NCBI GenBank assembly: GCA_040219275.1
Contig: JAVJSU010000075.1
Coordinates: 1 to 64,000 of the forward strand
From: JAVJSU01 sp040219275
GTDB taxonomy: Bacteria > Chloroflexota > Anaerolineae > Aggregatilineales > Phototrophicaceae
Length of the DNA stretch: 64,000 nt
Direction: 5' to 3'
Positions within the stretch are counted from its first letter, which is position 1, and each line of letters opens with the position of its first letter. Shown here piece after piece: positions 33,623 through 43,529 of the stretch. A program made the translations under genes and the position numbers. The notes under the pieces are model-generated. The model had not been told where the DNA came from. It was given only the letters and a program-made list of their open reading frames with translations, and did not search any database.

Positions 33623-35128
33623 TTAAACACCTTTTGCCAGCATATAATAGACTTCGTTCCATCGTAGCTGATTCTTGAAATCATTTATTGTGGTGTCGTT
33701 ATCAATACGCAGGAATTCAATGCCAGCTATATCGGCATAATCGGCGATGTGTTCCCACGTTAGCGCCTGACTAAAGCCGGTATGATGTGCGCCGCCCGCA
33801 TAAATCCATGCCGCCGCGCCAATTTTCAGGTCGGGTTGCGGGATCCATAACGCCCGTGCAACCGGCAATTTCGGCATATCGTGTTCAGCTACGACAACAT
33901 CAACATCATTGACAATCATACGGAAGCGATTGCCCATATCCACCAGCGAGGCATTTATAGCGGCACCTGCTGGTGTGTTGAAAACTAAGCGTGCCGGATC
34001 AGCCTTGCCACCAATGCCGAGTGGATGCACTTCCAAGCTCACCTGACCATCCGCAATCGAAGGGCAAATCTCCAGCATATGCGCGCCGAGAACTTTCATG
34101 CCGGACGGGTCAAGATGATAAGTATAATCTTCCATGAAAGACGTTCCGCCATCCAGCCCGCTCGCCATGACCTTCATCGCCCGCACAAGCGCCGCGGTTT
34201 TCCAGTCACCTTCGCCCGCAAAGCCATAGCCATCTGCCATCAAACGCTGTGGAGCGATACCGGGCAATTGTGCCATACCGTGCAAATCTTCAAACGTTGT
34301 GGTGAACGCCTTGAAGTTACCTTCAGCAAGAAAACTGCGCATTCCGAGTTCGATGCGTGCGGCTTCGACGACGGAACTATGACGCGCACCACCCACTCTC
34401 AAATCATCTGCAAGGGTATAACTACCCTGATACGTCTGGATAAGTGCGTTCAGATCCGCATCAGAAACAGCGTTGATATGCTGAACTAAATCGCCTACAC
34501 CGTAGCCCGACACCTGATAGCCCAGTCGCATTTGTGCTTCGACCTTATCGCCTTCGGTCACAGCAACCGAGCGCATGTTATCGCCAAAGCGGGCAATTCG
34601 TGCATCTTTTGAATCCGCCCATGCACAAGCCGCACGCGACCAAACGCCGAGTCGCTCTTGCACTTCAGGATCGCTCCAATGTCCAACGACCACCTTACGA
34701 TTCATCCGCAGTCGGCTCACCATAAACCCGAATTCACGGTCACCGTGTGCCGCTTGATTGAGGTTCATAAAATCCATATCAATATCAGCCCACGGGATAT
34801 CCCGATTGTATTGTGTATGGAGATGCGCCATCGGTTTATTGAGGGCGCTTAATCCTGAAATCCAATTTTTCGCAGGGGAAAACGTGTGCATCCAGACGAC
34901 AATACCGATGCAATTTTCAGTGTTGTTTGCTTCCCGAACAATGCCATAAATATCTTCAGGCGTGGTCAACACCGGTTTGAAAACTACTTTCGTCGGAATC
35001 AGCGACGAGCTATCTAGCGCGGTGACAATTTCGCGGGAGTGAGCGTTCACCTGTTCTAAGGTTTCCGCTCCGTAGAGATGTTGGCTTCCGGTCAGAAACC
35101 AGATTTCATAATTACTCAAATCAATCAT
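33623..35128 (-). CDS. araA: L-arabinose isomerase (copy 1)
   Basis: A 501-residue enzyme converting L-arabinose to L-ribulose. The metal and catalytic residues match the E. coli enzyme at the same positions: E306 in GEGDWK, E333 in FMEDYTYH, H350 in GAHMLE, and the histidine pair H448/H449 in GGAHHTGF (E. coli H450). Length and ends are normal for the family. It lies within the arabinoside locus between GH127 and GH51. A second copy is at 52675. No kinase (araB) or epimerase (araD) is adjacent, so L-ribulose must be phosphorylated by enzymes encoded elsewhere. Confidence 0.95.
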   Translation of the reverse strand: MIDLSNYEIWFLTGSQHLYGAETLEQVNAHSREIVTALDSSSLIPTKVVFKPVLTTPEDIYGIVREANNTENCIGIVVWMHTFSPAKNWISGLSALNKPMAHLHTQYNRDIPWADIDMDFMNLNQAAHGDREFGFMVSRLRMNRKVVVGHWSDPEVQERLGVWSRAACAWADSKDARIARFGDNMRSVAVTEGDKVEAQMRLGYQVSGYGVGDLVQHINAVSDADLNALIQTYQGSYTLADDLRVGGARHSSVVEAARIELGMRSFLAEGNFKAFTTTFEDLHGMAQLPGIAPQRLMADGYGFAGEGDWKTAALVRAMKVMASGLDGGTSFMEDYTYHLDPSGMKVLGAHMLEICPSIADGQVSLEVHPLGIGGKADPARLVFNTPAGAAINASLVDMGNRFRMIVNDVDVVVAEHDMPKLPVARALWIPQPDLKIGAAAWIYAGGAHHTGFSQALTWEHIADYADIAGIEFLRIDNDTTINDFKNQLRWNEVYYMLAKGV

Positions 35129-35176
35129 AACTTAAAAAATCCTTCCAGAAATAACATTTTAATCAGTTCGAGAAAA

Positions 35177-37054
35177 TTAGCTTTCACGTGCCAGCCAGAC
35201 AGCCATTTCATTGACCCCGCGATGCCCCCATGCGTAATACGGAATTGCCGTCAATGTGCCATCCGTGATGACCATGATTCCGCCTAGTAAATCAGCACGG
35301 TACTCAGTAACAAGGTGTGCATCATCTTTTAAGGCAATCTCCGCAACAGTGTCGGCATTATCCGCACCTTCAACCACATAAACAATGGGACCTCGTTCGA
35401 TAGCCACTTTGTTCGCGCAATCTTCCACGTTTGGATGGGCAACGACACGACGCATCGGCATTTCAAATGTGAGTTCAATATGATCGTCCGCTTGCCATTC
35501 CCGATCAATACAAACATACCCATTTTCATCGGCACTCGGAACAAATTCGCCATTAATTTTAAGCGTAATTTCACCGGGACTATCGTCAATGTAACGATAC
35601 AAGTCACCCATCGGCAGTGGTTTCCCTTTTGCCCACGACGGAACACGTAGCATTAATCTAAATTGCGTGTTCGTAGTGGGGTTGACCTTCAGGTTTATTG
35701 TGCCGTCCCATGGATATTGGCTCTCCTGCTCAATCTCGACATCATTTCCTGCGACGTTGAGGGTCGTTTGACTATTGATGTATAAATTGACATAGACGCG
35801 ATCATCTTTTTGAGCATAGATATATTCGGGTAACGCAGGCAACAGGCGTACCACGTTTGTCGGACAACACGAACAATCGAACCATGCTTGTCTTGTAAGA
35901 CTATCTTCACGGTTGAAGCGAAACTCTCCATCGCACGCCAGCGGATTGACATAGAAAAATTCTGTGCCTTCCAGAGAAATGCCGGACAAAAATCCGTTAT
36001 AAAGGGTACGTTCAACGATGTCATAATATTTTGATTCGCCGCTAAGCAAGAATTGGCGGTGATTCCAGAAGATACTGCCAATCGCCGCGCAAGTCTCATT
36101 GTAGGAAGTCAGATTCGGCAGTTTATAATTCTCGTCGAACGCCTCTCCATGATGTTGTGCGCCGAGTCCTCCCGTTAATGCAATTTTCTTCTCAACCACA
36201 TTTTCCCAGATATGATTAAGCGCGTTGATATAATCCACATCGCCCATCAGCGCGGCAATATCTGCCATCGCGGAATACATATACATGGCTCGCACAGAAT
36301 GCCCGACGGCTTCACGCTGGTCAATCACGGGGAGGTGATCTTGCATATAACCCGCGTTGTCCGCGGCAGTTTGTAATTCTCGCCCGTTGGCATGACCCCG
36401 TTCATCGAGGAAGAATCTGGCTAAGTTTAAATATTTTTCGTCACCAGTAACGCGATACATCTTCACCAGACCCAATTCAACTTCCTGATGTCCGGGTACG
36501 TTGCGTAAAGCATCCACCCCGAACACAGCACAAATCAAATCAGCACTACGGATACATATATCGAGAAAGGCGCGTTTGCCTGTCGCGCGATAATAGGCGG
36601 TTGCCCCCTCATACATATGACCGAGGTTATAGAGTTCATGGCTCATGTAGAGGTTTGACCACCGTGCCGGCCCGGCGTGCTCATGTGGATGCGCAGGGTC
36701 TATGGTGCGCGGTGTATACAAATAGCCATCAACTTCTTGTGCCTCAGCAATTTTTTCAATGATGCCATCAATATACTTTTCGAGTTCAGGATCAGGATGC
36801 ACCTGAAGCGCGTAAGCCGCCCCTTCAATGACTTTGTAAACATCCGAGTCATTGAACCAGAATCCCTCAAATTTCCCGTCCATCTTGCCCGCCGCCTTGA
36901 CGAAATTATCAATGCGTCCGGTTTCTTCACACTTCTGAAAATCATAGGGAATGGTCACCCTGCGATTCGTCTCTATACGGGGCAACCAGAACCCATCCTG
37001 AAGCGTAACCGCAGTGAAAGGAACAGGTTGAAACGGATAATCTGCGTGGGACAT
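35177..37054 (-). CDS. GH127 beta-L-arabinofuranosidase
   Basis: About 625 residues, no signal peptide. Counting from the chosen start, the GH127 zinc/cysteine centre is visible: E320 and C322 in YNETCAA, and C396 and C397 in CSCCPTN. The spacing closely matches E338, C340, C417 and C418 of Bifidobacterium HypBA1, where a cysteine acts as the nucleophile. The enzyme removes beta-L-arabinofuranosyl residues, as found on extensins and some arabinan or RG-II side chains. The start is the ATG at 37054 preceded by GAGGAA, 5 bases past the previous stop. An in-frame start at 37096 would overlap the GH43 gene by 38 bases and lacks a ribosome binding site. Confidence 0.9.
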   Translation of the reverse strand: MSHADYPFQPVPFTAVTLQDGFWLPRIETNRRVTIPYDFQKCEETGRIDNFVKAAGKMDGKFEGFWFNDSDVYKVIEGAAYALQVHPDPELEKYIDGIIEKIAEAQEVDGYLYTPRTIDPAHPHEHAGPARWSNLYMSHELYNLGHMYEGATAYYRATGKRAFLDICIRSADLICAVFGVDALRNVPGHQEVELGLVKMYRVTGDEKYLNLARFFLDERGHANGRELQTAADNAGYMQDHLPVIDQREAVGHSVRAMYMYSAMADIAALMGDVDYINALNHIWENVVEKKIALTGGLGAQHHGEAFDENYKLPNLTSYNETCAAIGSIFWNHRQFLLSGESKYYDIVERTLYNGFLSGISLEGTEFFYVNPLACDGEFRFNREDSLTRQAWFDCSCCPTNVVRLLPALPEYIYAQKDDRVYVNLYINSQTTLNVAGNDVEIEQESQYPWDGTINLKVNPTTNTQFRLMLRVPSWAKGKPLPMGDLYRYIDDSPGEITLKINGEFVPSADENGYVCIDREWQADDHIELTFEMPMRRVVAHPNVEDCANKVAIERGPIVYVVEGADNADTVAEIALKDDAHLVTEYRADLLGGIMVITDGTLTAIPYYAWGHRGVNEMAVWLARES

Positions 37055-37058
37055 TCTA

Positions 37059-38552
37059 TTATTCCTCAATGAACGTGGCATCTTCACGCATCGCATCCGT
37101 CATTGCATCATTATTTTCGACCAATGCCATCACACCGAAGCGCTGACCAATATAAAATCCTGACCGATTGTAAGATTCAAAGGAAATCCATTCCGGATCG
37201 GCTAAACCATCTTGCATTCGCCATGTTGCGGCTTCAGCAAATTCCTCTGTCCCATCATACGGAGCGAATACCATGGCGTTGTTCTCATGGCGCAAAAAGT
37301 ATCCCGGTAAATTAATGGAGCGGATTGAAATCGCATCTGGATCAGCCAAACCGGGCAATATCCAGAATTGAGAATCGCCTATCGGTGACGGGCTGACATC
37401 CACCCGCACAACCACATCTAAATGACGAATATACCCCGTCTGGAAACTAAAGGAACGAAAGCGTGAAAGAATAAGATCATCAAATTGTGGAATTGGATCA
37501 ATGCCAGTGTCGCCGGAGGGGGCATCAATGACGGTGCTGGTGGAAATCGGGATGCCAAAATCCGGTGTGCCATCCTCATTCCACTCGATGCGCTGAACGC
37601 GGGTCGTCCGTCCATCATCACAACCGCCTGCGGTGCTATCATTTGCATGATAGACGAGCCAATTTTCTGTCCCATCAGGTGAGGTGAAAAAGCCGTTGTG
37701 TGCCGGACCAAAAACCCCGTTTTCATCCGACCGCTGGAAAACAGGTTCGGGGCTTTTCTGCCATGAATCACGATCAAGCGGATCGCCACCAAGATACGTC
37801 AACATACCGAGTTTGTAATCCGGAGTGGCGCAGGAACTTGCCGAATACGTGATAAACACATCGTCCTCATGATACAAAACCGCAGTACCCTCATTCACAT
37901 TACTGCCCATTCGTTCCCACTCATATTCAGGCTGGGTTAGCAATACGCGCGCACCGCTAATCGTCCACGGATCGCTCATCGGTGCGATGAAGACATTTTG
38001 ATTTGAACCCACCCATGACGAAAACAAGAAATAGAGATCGCCATTCAGTTGTAGAATGCTACCGTCAATCGCCCAGCCATCATTAAAGGGGTCGAAGATG
38101 CGCGCTTGATAATGATACGGACCCATTGGATCAGTGCCTTCGCTCTCCAGAACATGGGTTTGCTGATTATCGAGCGTGCCAGAGGTTCCTGCACTGTAGT
38201 AGTAATACCAGCGCGGACCGTTTGGACCATCCAGCAAATAAAATTCTGGTGCCCACATATTGCAACAACGCGAAGGCTCGGTTTCCGCATAAATTTGAAT
38301 TGGAGTCGCGGTTTTTAAGCCCGCCAATGTTTCTGAACGAGACATAATCAGTTCGGAACGCCATGTGGTCGTTGCGAGGTAATAATACCCATCATAGTAT
38401 TGAAGCCACGGGTCTGCCCCACCATAAGGATTCAACTGTGGTGTGAGTACGCCGGCTTCACCATCATCGGATTGTCCATGGACGAAGACAACACTCAGGA
38501 CTGCAATCAATATTGCGATCAAAAAAAATCTCAAATAAAGTCTTTTCTTCAT
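37059..38552 (-). CDS. Secreted GH43 enzyme with C-terminal arabinofuranose-binding (CBM42/AbfB-like) domain
   Basis: A 497-residue exported protein. The Sec signal peptide is at about 1-26, ending VHG/QSD. The five-bladed beta-propeller domain has a catalytic-base aspartate in YGGADPWL, the pKa-modulating aspartate in WAIDGSIL, and the acid glutamate in NVNEGTAVL. From about residue 360 the repeats of an AbfB fold follow: SIRSINLPGYFLRHENN, then ISFESYNRSGFYIGQR. CBM42 domains bind arabinofuranose side chains. The likely role is exo-alpha-L-arabinofuranosidase or arabinobiosidase action on arabinan or arabinoxylan outside the membrane. Its stop is directly followed by the GH127 start. Confidence 0.88.
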   Translation of the reverse strand: MKKRLYLRFFLIAILIAVLSVVFVHGQSDDGEAGVLTPQLNPYGGADPWLQYYDGYYYLATTTWRSELIMSRSETLAGLKTATPIQIYAETEPSRCCNMWAPEFYLLDGPNGPRWYYYYSAGTSGTLDNQQTHVLESEGTDPMGPYHYQARIFDPFNDGWAIDGSILQLNGDLYFLFSSWVGSNQNVFIAPMSDPWTISGARVLLTQPEYEWERMGSNVNEGTAVLYHEDDVFITYSASSCATPDYKLGMLTYLGGDPLDRDSWQKSPEPVFQRSDENGVFGPAHNGFFTSPDGTENWLVYHANDSTAGGCDDGRTTRVQRIEWNEDGTPDFGIPISTSTVIDAPSGDTGIDPIPQFDDLILSRFRSFSFQTGYIRHLDVVVRVDVSPSPIGDSQFWILPGLADPDAISIRSINLPGYFLRHENNAMVFAPYDGTEEFAEAATWRMQDGLADPEWISFESYNRSGFYIGQRFGVMALVENNDAMTDAMREDATFIEE

Positions 38553-38583
38553 AAAAGGTCTTTTCTATTCTCAGAAAATTAAG

Positions 38584-38614
38584 GTAAGGAGCATCTCACT
38601 TCGACGCTCCTTAC
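38584..38614 (-). terminator. Hairpin between the second GH51 gene and the GH43-CBM42 gene
   Basis: A perfect 9-bp stem (GTAAGGAGC with GCTCCTTAC) around a 13-base loop, 18 bases after the GH51 stop. The minus-strand sequence after it is CTTAATTTTC, only weakly T-rich. It may act as a partial terminator or an mRNA-stability stem. Confidence 0.5.
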
Positions 38615-38631
38615 GTTGAAATTACTTTTAC

Positions 38632-40143
38632 TTACAGGGATAGCTCCAGAGCGGTGAATGAGAGCGGCGGCAACATCAGCGAAGCGCAATCATCACTCAC
38701 AATAGGGGCTTCAATCGAAACCGAAACAATCTGATTCGGGTTCTCAAAAGTATTTGCCGTTTTCGGGTCTGTGCCAGCCACCTGATAAGCGGCTTTGATG
38801 GACGATGGCTTCAGGTATTGCCAGTGCAAATCAACCGGCGTGCTTTCGGTCTGGCTACGATTTACAATGAAGACGGCATGTGCGCCGGTTTCTTCATTAT
38901 AAGAAGCGGATACATCCAATAAGGGCATATCACCGAATTGTTTGGTTTCATACAGAGGTGCTTTTACGGCTACATCCAGCGCCGTCCCATTTGCTAAGCG
39001 GCTAAAGAGCATCAACGGATAGAAAATAGATTGCTTCAACATGGCATCACGGGTTGTCAGGATCGGTGCAATCACGTTCACGATCTGCGCCAAACAGGCA
39101 ATCTTCAGCACGTCGGACTTACGCAAGAAAACGTTCAACCACTGCGCGACAACGAGGGCATCCTCAAGATTATAAACTTCTTCGATGAGATGAGGCGCTT
39201 CTGTCCATTTGCCCTTAACATCGTTTTCTAAAGTCGCCTTATACCAGACATTCCACTCGTCCCATGAAAGATACACATCATGTTTCGAGCGAGTCTTTGC
39301 CTTCACATAGCGCAGTACACCCGTGAGTGTATCGACAAAATTCTCAAATTCGGCGCTCATTGCTAAATAACTTGACGTGTCATTGGCGTGATTATTCGCG
39401 TAGTAATGTAATGAGTGAAAATCAACATTGTCCCACGCCAGTTCGAGTACCGTTCGATCCCACTCAGGATAGGTTGGCATCTTCGAGTTGGACGAACCAC
39501 ACAATACCGTCTGAATAGAGGGGTCTTGCCAGCGCATCATCTTACCGGCCTCGCGGGCTTTCTTACCATATTCCACGGCATCCAGATGACCGATCTGCCA
39601 CGGTCCATCCATTTCGTTACCAATGCACCAATATTTAACCCCATAGGGATCTGCGTGCCCATTTTCTGCACGCATATCCGCAAATTGTGTGCCGGTTTCT
39701 GCATTGCAATATTCAACCAGATTCGCGGCATCCTGTATACTTCCGGTACCCATATTGACTGCCATCATCGGCTCAGTATTGATCTCTTTACAGAACGCCA
39801 TAAATTCATCTGTGCCGAACTGATTCGTCTCGAGAGACTGCCATGCAAGGTCTTTACGAGCAGGACGTTTATTTTTAGGACCAACCCCGTCTTCCCAGCG
39901 ATAGCCGCTCAGGAAATTGCCACCGGGATACCGTATGGAACGGAAATTCAAGTCTCGTAGGGCATCAAGTACATCTTTGCGTAAACCATTCTCATCTGCA
40001 TGAGGCGATGCAGGGTCATAAATCCCCTCATAGATACAGCGCCCCATGTGCTCCGCAAAACCACTGAACAACAGCGGAGAAATATCACTTATCTTGCGAT
40101 TACTGTCTATGTAGATATCTGCTTTAGATGTCGTATTGGACAT
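38632..40143 (-). CDS. GH51 alpha-L-arabinofuranosidase (copy 2)
   Basis: A 503-residue enzyme with no signal peptide. It has FSGFAEHMGRCIYEG early and IRYPGGNFLSGYRWED near residue 70. The acid/base glutamate is in WCIGNEMDGPWQ and the nucleophile in LSWDEWNVWYK; these match the classical Geobacillus and Clostridium intracellular enzymes better than the copy at 32072 does. It hydrolyses arabino-oligosaccharides after import. It begins 118 bases downstream of the second permease gene and may be cotranscribed with the transporter. Confidence 0.93.
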   Translation of the reverse strand: MSNTTSKADIYIDSNRKISDISPLLFSGFAEHMGRCIYEGIYDPASPHADENGLRKDVLDALRDLNFRSIRYPGGNFLSGYRWEDGVGPKNKRPARKDLAWQSLETNQFGTDEFMAFCKEINTEPMMAVNMGTGSIQDAANLVEYCNAETGTQFADMRAENGHADPYGVKYWCIGNEMDGPWQIGHLDAVEYGKKAREAGKMMRWQDPSIQTVLCGSSNSKMPTYPEWDRTVLELAWDNVDFHSLHYYANNHANDTSSYLAMSAEFENFVDTLTGVLRYVKAKTRSKHDVYLSWDEWNVWYKATLENDVKGKWTEAPHLIEEVYNLEDALVVAQWLNVFLRKSDVLKIACLAQIVNVIAPILTTRDAMLKQSIFYPLMLFSRLANGTALDVAVKAPLYETKQFGDMPLLDVSASYNEETGAHAVFIVNRSQTESTPVDLHWQYLKPSSIKAAYQVAGTDPKTANTFENPNQIVSVSIEAPIVSDDCASLMLPPLSFTALELSL

Positions 40144-40261
40144 ATGTTTTAACCTTTAATGTGCGTTATTCACTAAAAATTTGGGAAAAGAAAACCTATC
40201 GTCAAGCAACTATGCTGGACTAAGGTTTATATTTTGTTGTTTGGGAACGGATAAAGATGAC

Positions 40262-41128
40262 CTAGCGCCCTGCCAGCCCCCCTGTCAACATAACACCCTC
40301 GGTAATTCGACGCTGGAAAATAATGTAAACAATGAGAATAGGGATCGACGACAATACTGCACCAGCGAGCACCGTTGGGCGGAACTGCCCGGCGTATGCT
40401 GAATTCAGAATAGCAAGACCCACTGGCAGGGTACGTGTCTCTAAACTGTTGGTCACAATGAAGGGCCAGAATAAGTCATTGTAGTGTCCGAGAAATACGA
40501 AGATGGACAATGCGACCATGGCATTGGTGGATAATGGCAAAATGACATACCAGAATCGTTGAAAATACCCCGCGCCATCAAGCACTGCCGCTTCCTCAAG
40601 TTCACTTGGGATGGTCATAAAGAATTGACGTAATAGGAAAACGCCAAATACATTTGCCGCACCCGGAAAAATGAGCGCGTTCATCGTGTCCAACCACTGC
40701 AAATCTCGCATGAGCAAGTAGTTTGGAATCAGGGTAATTTGCGGTGGAATCATGATCGTGATAAGCAAGAAACCAAACAGCAAATTATTACCGGGAAAGC
40801 GCAGGCGAGCAAAAGCATATGCCGCCGGTGCACATAAGACTAGCACAGCAAGTGTATAGCCAGTCGCGGCAATTAAACTATTACGTAACCACAAATCTAG
40901 ACGCATATCTTGCTGTGTCAGGACACGCTCAAACGCATCAAGATTTGGACTACTTGGGACGAGCTTTGGGGGCCAATCATTCACTTCAGCATTCGTCATG
41001 AATGACTGTGACACAGCGATCGACAACGGTAAGATGACAAACACTGCAAGAGTTAATAAGATAGCATACGTCCAAAATTTGTCTGCAAAAGTTGCTTTCA
41101 TGTTCGTCGTCCTCTTAAAACTCAACAC
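40262..41128 (-). CDS. Sugar ABC transporter permease (MalG/AraQ type)
   Basis: A 288-residue permease with six predicted helices and the EAA cytoplasmic loop (ELEEAAVLDGAGYFQRFWYV) near residue 180. The C-terminal part resembles the MalG, AraQ and LacG permeases for oligosaccharides. It overlaps the upstream permease gene by 14 bases. The first residues before MKATFADKF may not be translated. It pairs with the MalF-type permease to form the channel. No ATPase gene lies in the operon, so a shared MsmX-like ATPase encoded elsewhere is expected. Confidence 0.9.
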   Translation of the reverse strand: MLSFKRTTNMKATFADKFWTYAILLTLAVFVILPLSIAVSQSFMTNAEVNDWPPKLVPSSPNLDAFERVLTQQDMRLDLWLRNSLIAATGYTLAVLVLCAPAAYAFARLRFPGNNLLFGFLLITIMIPPQITLIPNYLLMRDLQWLDTMNALIFPGAANVFGVFLLRQFFMTIPSELEEAAVLDGAGYFQRFWYVILPLSTNAMVALSIFVFLGHYNDLFWPFIVTNSLETRTLPVGLAILNSAYAGQFRPTVLAGAVLSSIPILIVYIIFQRRITEGVMLTGGLAGR

Positions 41129-42050
41129 GTTCGCTAAAGAAAAAGAACTGTACGGTGGTCATTGCCGCCATGATAAAGGCTATCACTACCGCTACTGCCG
41201 CACCGTAGCCCATGCGGAATGATGTCCACGCCACCTGATACAGGTAAAAAATGACCGTGTAAGACGAACGTCCGGGTCCACCAGCTGTCATGATGAAGGG
41301 TTGCCCATAAACTTGAAAATGGGAAATAACACCGGTGACCGTTACAAACAAAATTGTGGGGCGTAGCAAGGGCAAGGTGATGCGGAAGAAAATCTGTCGT
41401 GCATTTGCGCCATCAATACGTGCCGCTTCATACAGTTGCTCAGGGATACCCTGCAACCCTGCAATAAATATCAGCATGGGGAAGCCAAATCCCCACCAGA
41501 TTGTTGTCAGGCTCAGTGCGGGTAGAACGAGGTTAGGGTCTCCAAGCCAGTTATAGGGACCCAATCCGATAAAGCTCAGGAAGTAATTGATGACACCGAA
41601 TTGGTTATTCAGCAACCAGACCCAGATTAATCCAAGTGCGCCAACCGACAGCAACGACGGCATATAGAGCAATACGCGGAAAAATCCTTGCCCGCGCACT
41701 GGACGAATGAGGGCAACCGCGGCAAGTAAACCCACTACAGTCGTGCCAATCACCGTAATTACTGTGAAGATGAGGGTATTCTGTAGCGCAACCCACCACA
41801 CATCATCATTGATTAACTCAAGGTAATTTTGAAACTCAATGAATGGACGGGAAGGACGCAATATATGCCACTCGTAAAAGCTCATCCTTACCGCAACAAT
41901 CACAGCCCGGACAACGAAGATAAGGAAAAATAGGAAAAATGGAGCAATAAATGCATAAGCGGCAATTACTTCTCGCATTTTTAAGCTTATAGGGGGTAGA
42001 CGAGAGTTGCGCTTTTTAGACTCAGTAATTGTGTCTGTAGTTTGAGACAT
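41115..42050 (-). CDS. Sugar ABC transporter permease (MalF/AraP type)
   Basis: A 311-residue permease with a cytoplasmic N terminus (about 30 residues), six helices and the EAA loop in QLYEAARIDGANARQIFFRI near residue 215. It resembles the AraP and LacF type without the extra MalF periplasmic domain. It stands between the substrate-binding protein gene (142 bases upstream, with a hairpin between) and the MalG-type gene, which it overlaps. Confidence 0.9.
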   Translation of the reverse strand: MSQTTDTITESKKRNSRLPPISLKMREVIAAYAFIAPFFLFFLIFVVRAVIVAVRMSFYEWHILRPSRPFIEFQNYLELINDDVWWVALQNTLIFTVITVIGTTVVGLLAAVALIRPVRGQGFFRVLLYMPSLLSVGALGLIWVWLLNNQFGVINYFLSFIGLGPYNWLGDPNLVLPALSLTTIWWGFGFPMLIFIAGLQGIPEQLYEAARIDGANARQIFFRITLPLLRPTILFVTVTGVISHFQVYGQPFIMTAGGPGRSSYTVIFYLYQVAWTSFRMGYGAAVAVVIAFIMAAMTTVQFFFFSERVEF

Positions 42051-42134
42051 AGGGTCAATGTCCTATTCTAAAAATTACCAGTTTTTTTGAGGTCACTACA
42101 AATTATTGATGTAATTACATTGTGCTCGTAACAA

Positions 42135-42162
42135 TAGAGGCAGATACGACGATCTGCCTCTA
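42135..42162 (-). promoter_or_regulatory. Intra-operon hairpin between the binding-protein and permease genes
   Basis: An 11-bp perfect stem (TAGAGGCAGAT with its complement) around a 6-base loop, 30 bases after the binding-protein stop. On the coding strand it is followed by ATTGTTAC rather than a T run. It fits a stability or attenuation stem that favours binding-protein message over permease message. Confidence 0.6.
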
Positions 42163-42191
42163 ATTTTTTAAGTCTGATTACGCAATTGCGA

Positions 42192-43529
42192 TTATCCAGC
42201 GCGGTCCAATACTTGTTGCATACGTTCTGCCGCGTCGTTAAGCGCTTCTTCGGCGGTCTTCAATCCGTTGAGCGCCGCACTCAGTTCAGGATCAAGCGCA
42301 AGGTAGAGTTCCTGGGTAACGGTGCTACCGTAGTCAAGAACACCGGCTTCGCTAAAGCTCTGACCGAGCGTGATATTTGATGGGTAATTCTCTGGATCAA
42401 GCTCTGCCTGTACAGACAACCGTGCCGGAACCTGACCGGAAGCCGCCCAACCAATTTGATTCTCACTGACCCAGCGGACGAGGGTTTCTACAGCGTTGAG
42501 TTTTTCACCTTCTAAACCAACAGGAAGCATCCATGTATGAGCGCCGAACCATGTGGCAGGCTCTTCACCAAATTGAGCGGCAGGCCACGCCACGCCGTTG
42601 ATTTCTGTTGTTGCGGCAAAGTTACGGAACCATGTGCCGGTGGGGAGAATAGCGACTGAACCATTGGCATAACCTTGCCATGTATCGAAACCGGCTTCCG
42701 GCGGCGAAACATTATAGGTGTAAACAAGGTCAACAGCTTCTTGCAATGCGGCAATACCCGCTTCTGAGTTCACGGTAATGGTTGAACCATCTTCACTGAC
42801 CAGGCTACCACCATGTTGTGCCAATGAGCCGAGGAAATTCACACGCGCCCATTCGCCGACGGTGTAACCCCACTGAACAACATTTTCGGGATCAAAATCT
42901 GCTGACAGAGCATTGTTACCATTTGCATCAAGGGTCAGCATCTGGAAAAGCTCTACCCAACCAGCATAGTCAGTCGGCGGAGCCATGTTAGGATCAACGC
43001 CAGCGGCTTCGAAAGCGTCAAGGCTGACCCACAAACCGCGACCATGGTTATCTAGCGGAATACCAACCGGAACACCATCCCACAGCATACCACTATAGGT
43101 AATCTCTGATATGTCGCTATCGGGGAACCAACCACCACCTGATTCATACCATGAGCTGAGATCAGCGAGTACGCCGAAGCTACCAAATTGCGGTACTTCT
43201 GAGGCATGAAGCATAAAGACATCCGGTGGATTACCCGCTACAAATGCGGCTTGCAACTTGGTATAGAGCGTATTCCAGTCCACGATTTCTGTTGTGACTG
43301 AAATTTCGGGGTTAGCCGCTACAAAATCAACCAACATGGCATTGAGTGTCTCACCATCTGAACCGGTCAGACCATTCCAGAACGAAATGCTGATATCGCC
43401 AGTACCAATGTTAGACACAATTGGGGTAGGTTCTGCATCGTCTTGTGCAGTAACCGGCGTAAGAGAAAGGAGCATACCGATGGTAAGAAGAAGTGCTAAA
43501 AGCCCAACTAACGATAGACGTTTAATCAT
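42192..43529 (-). CDS. Sugar ABC transporter substrate-binding protein (arabino-oligosaccharide type by context)
   Basis: A 445-residue family 1 extracellular solute-binding protein. The signal peptide is at about 1-29 with a likely cut at VTA/QDD and no lipobox. The mature part has the usual two-lobed pattern (ISISFWNGLTGSDGETLNAM, then NPPDVFMLH and LPTGTWF). Family 1 proteins bind oligosaccharides and deliver them to MalFG-type permeases. The context of arabinanases and arabinofuranosidases suggests arabino-oligosaccharides. It is the first gene of the import operon, driven by the promoter at 43740-43768. Confidence 0.9.
   Translation of the reverse strand: MIKRLSLVGLLALLLTIGMLLSLTPVTAQDDAEPTPIVSNIGTGDISISFWNGLTGSDGETLNAMLVDFVAANPEISVTTEIVDWNTLYTKLQAAFVAGNPPDVFMLHASEVPQFGSFGVLADLSSWYESGGGWFPDSDISEITYSGMLWDGVPVGIPLDNHGRGLWVSLDAFEAAGVDPNMAPPTDYAGWVELFQMLTLDANGNNALSADFDPENVVQWGYTVGEWARVNFLGSLAQHGGSLVSEDGSTITVNSEAGIAALQEAVDLVYTYNVSPPEAGFDTWQGYANGSVAILPTGTWFRNFAATTEINGVAWPAAQFGEEPATWFGAHTWMLPVGLEGEKLNAVETLVRWVSENQIGWAASGQVPARLSVQAELDPENYPSNITLGQSFSEAGVLDYGSTVTQELYLALDPELSAALNGLKTAEEALNDAAERMQQVLDRAG

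Noticed and set aside
42160..42172. T run next to the 42135-42162 hairpin as a terminator
   Set aside because: The T run is on the plus strand, where nothing is transcribed. On the coding strand the hairpin is not followed by T residues.
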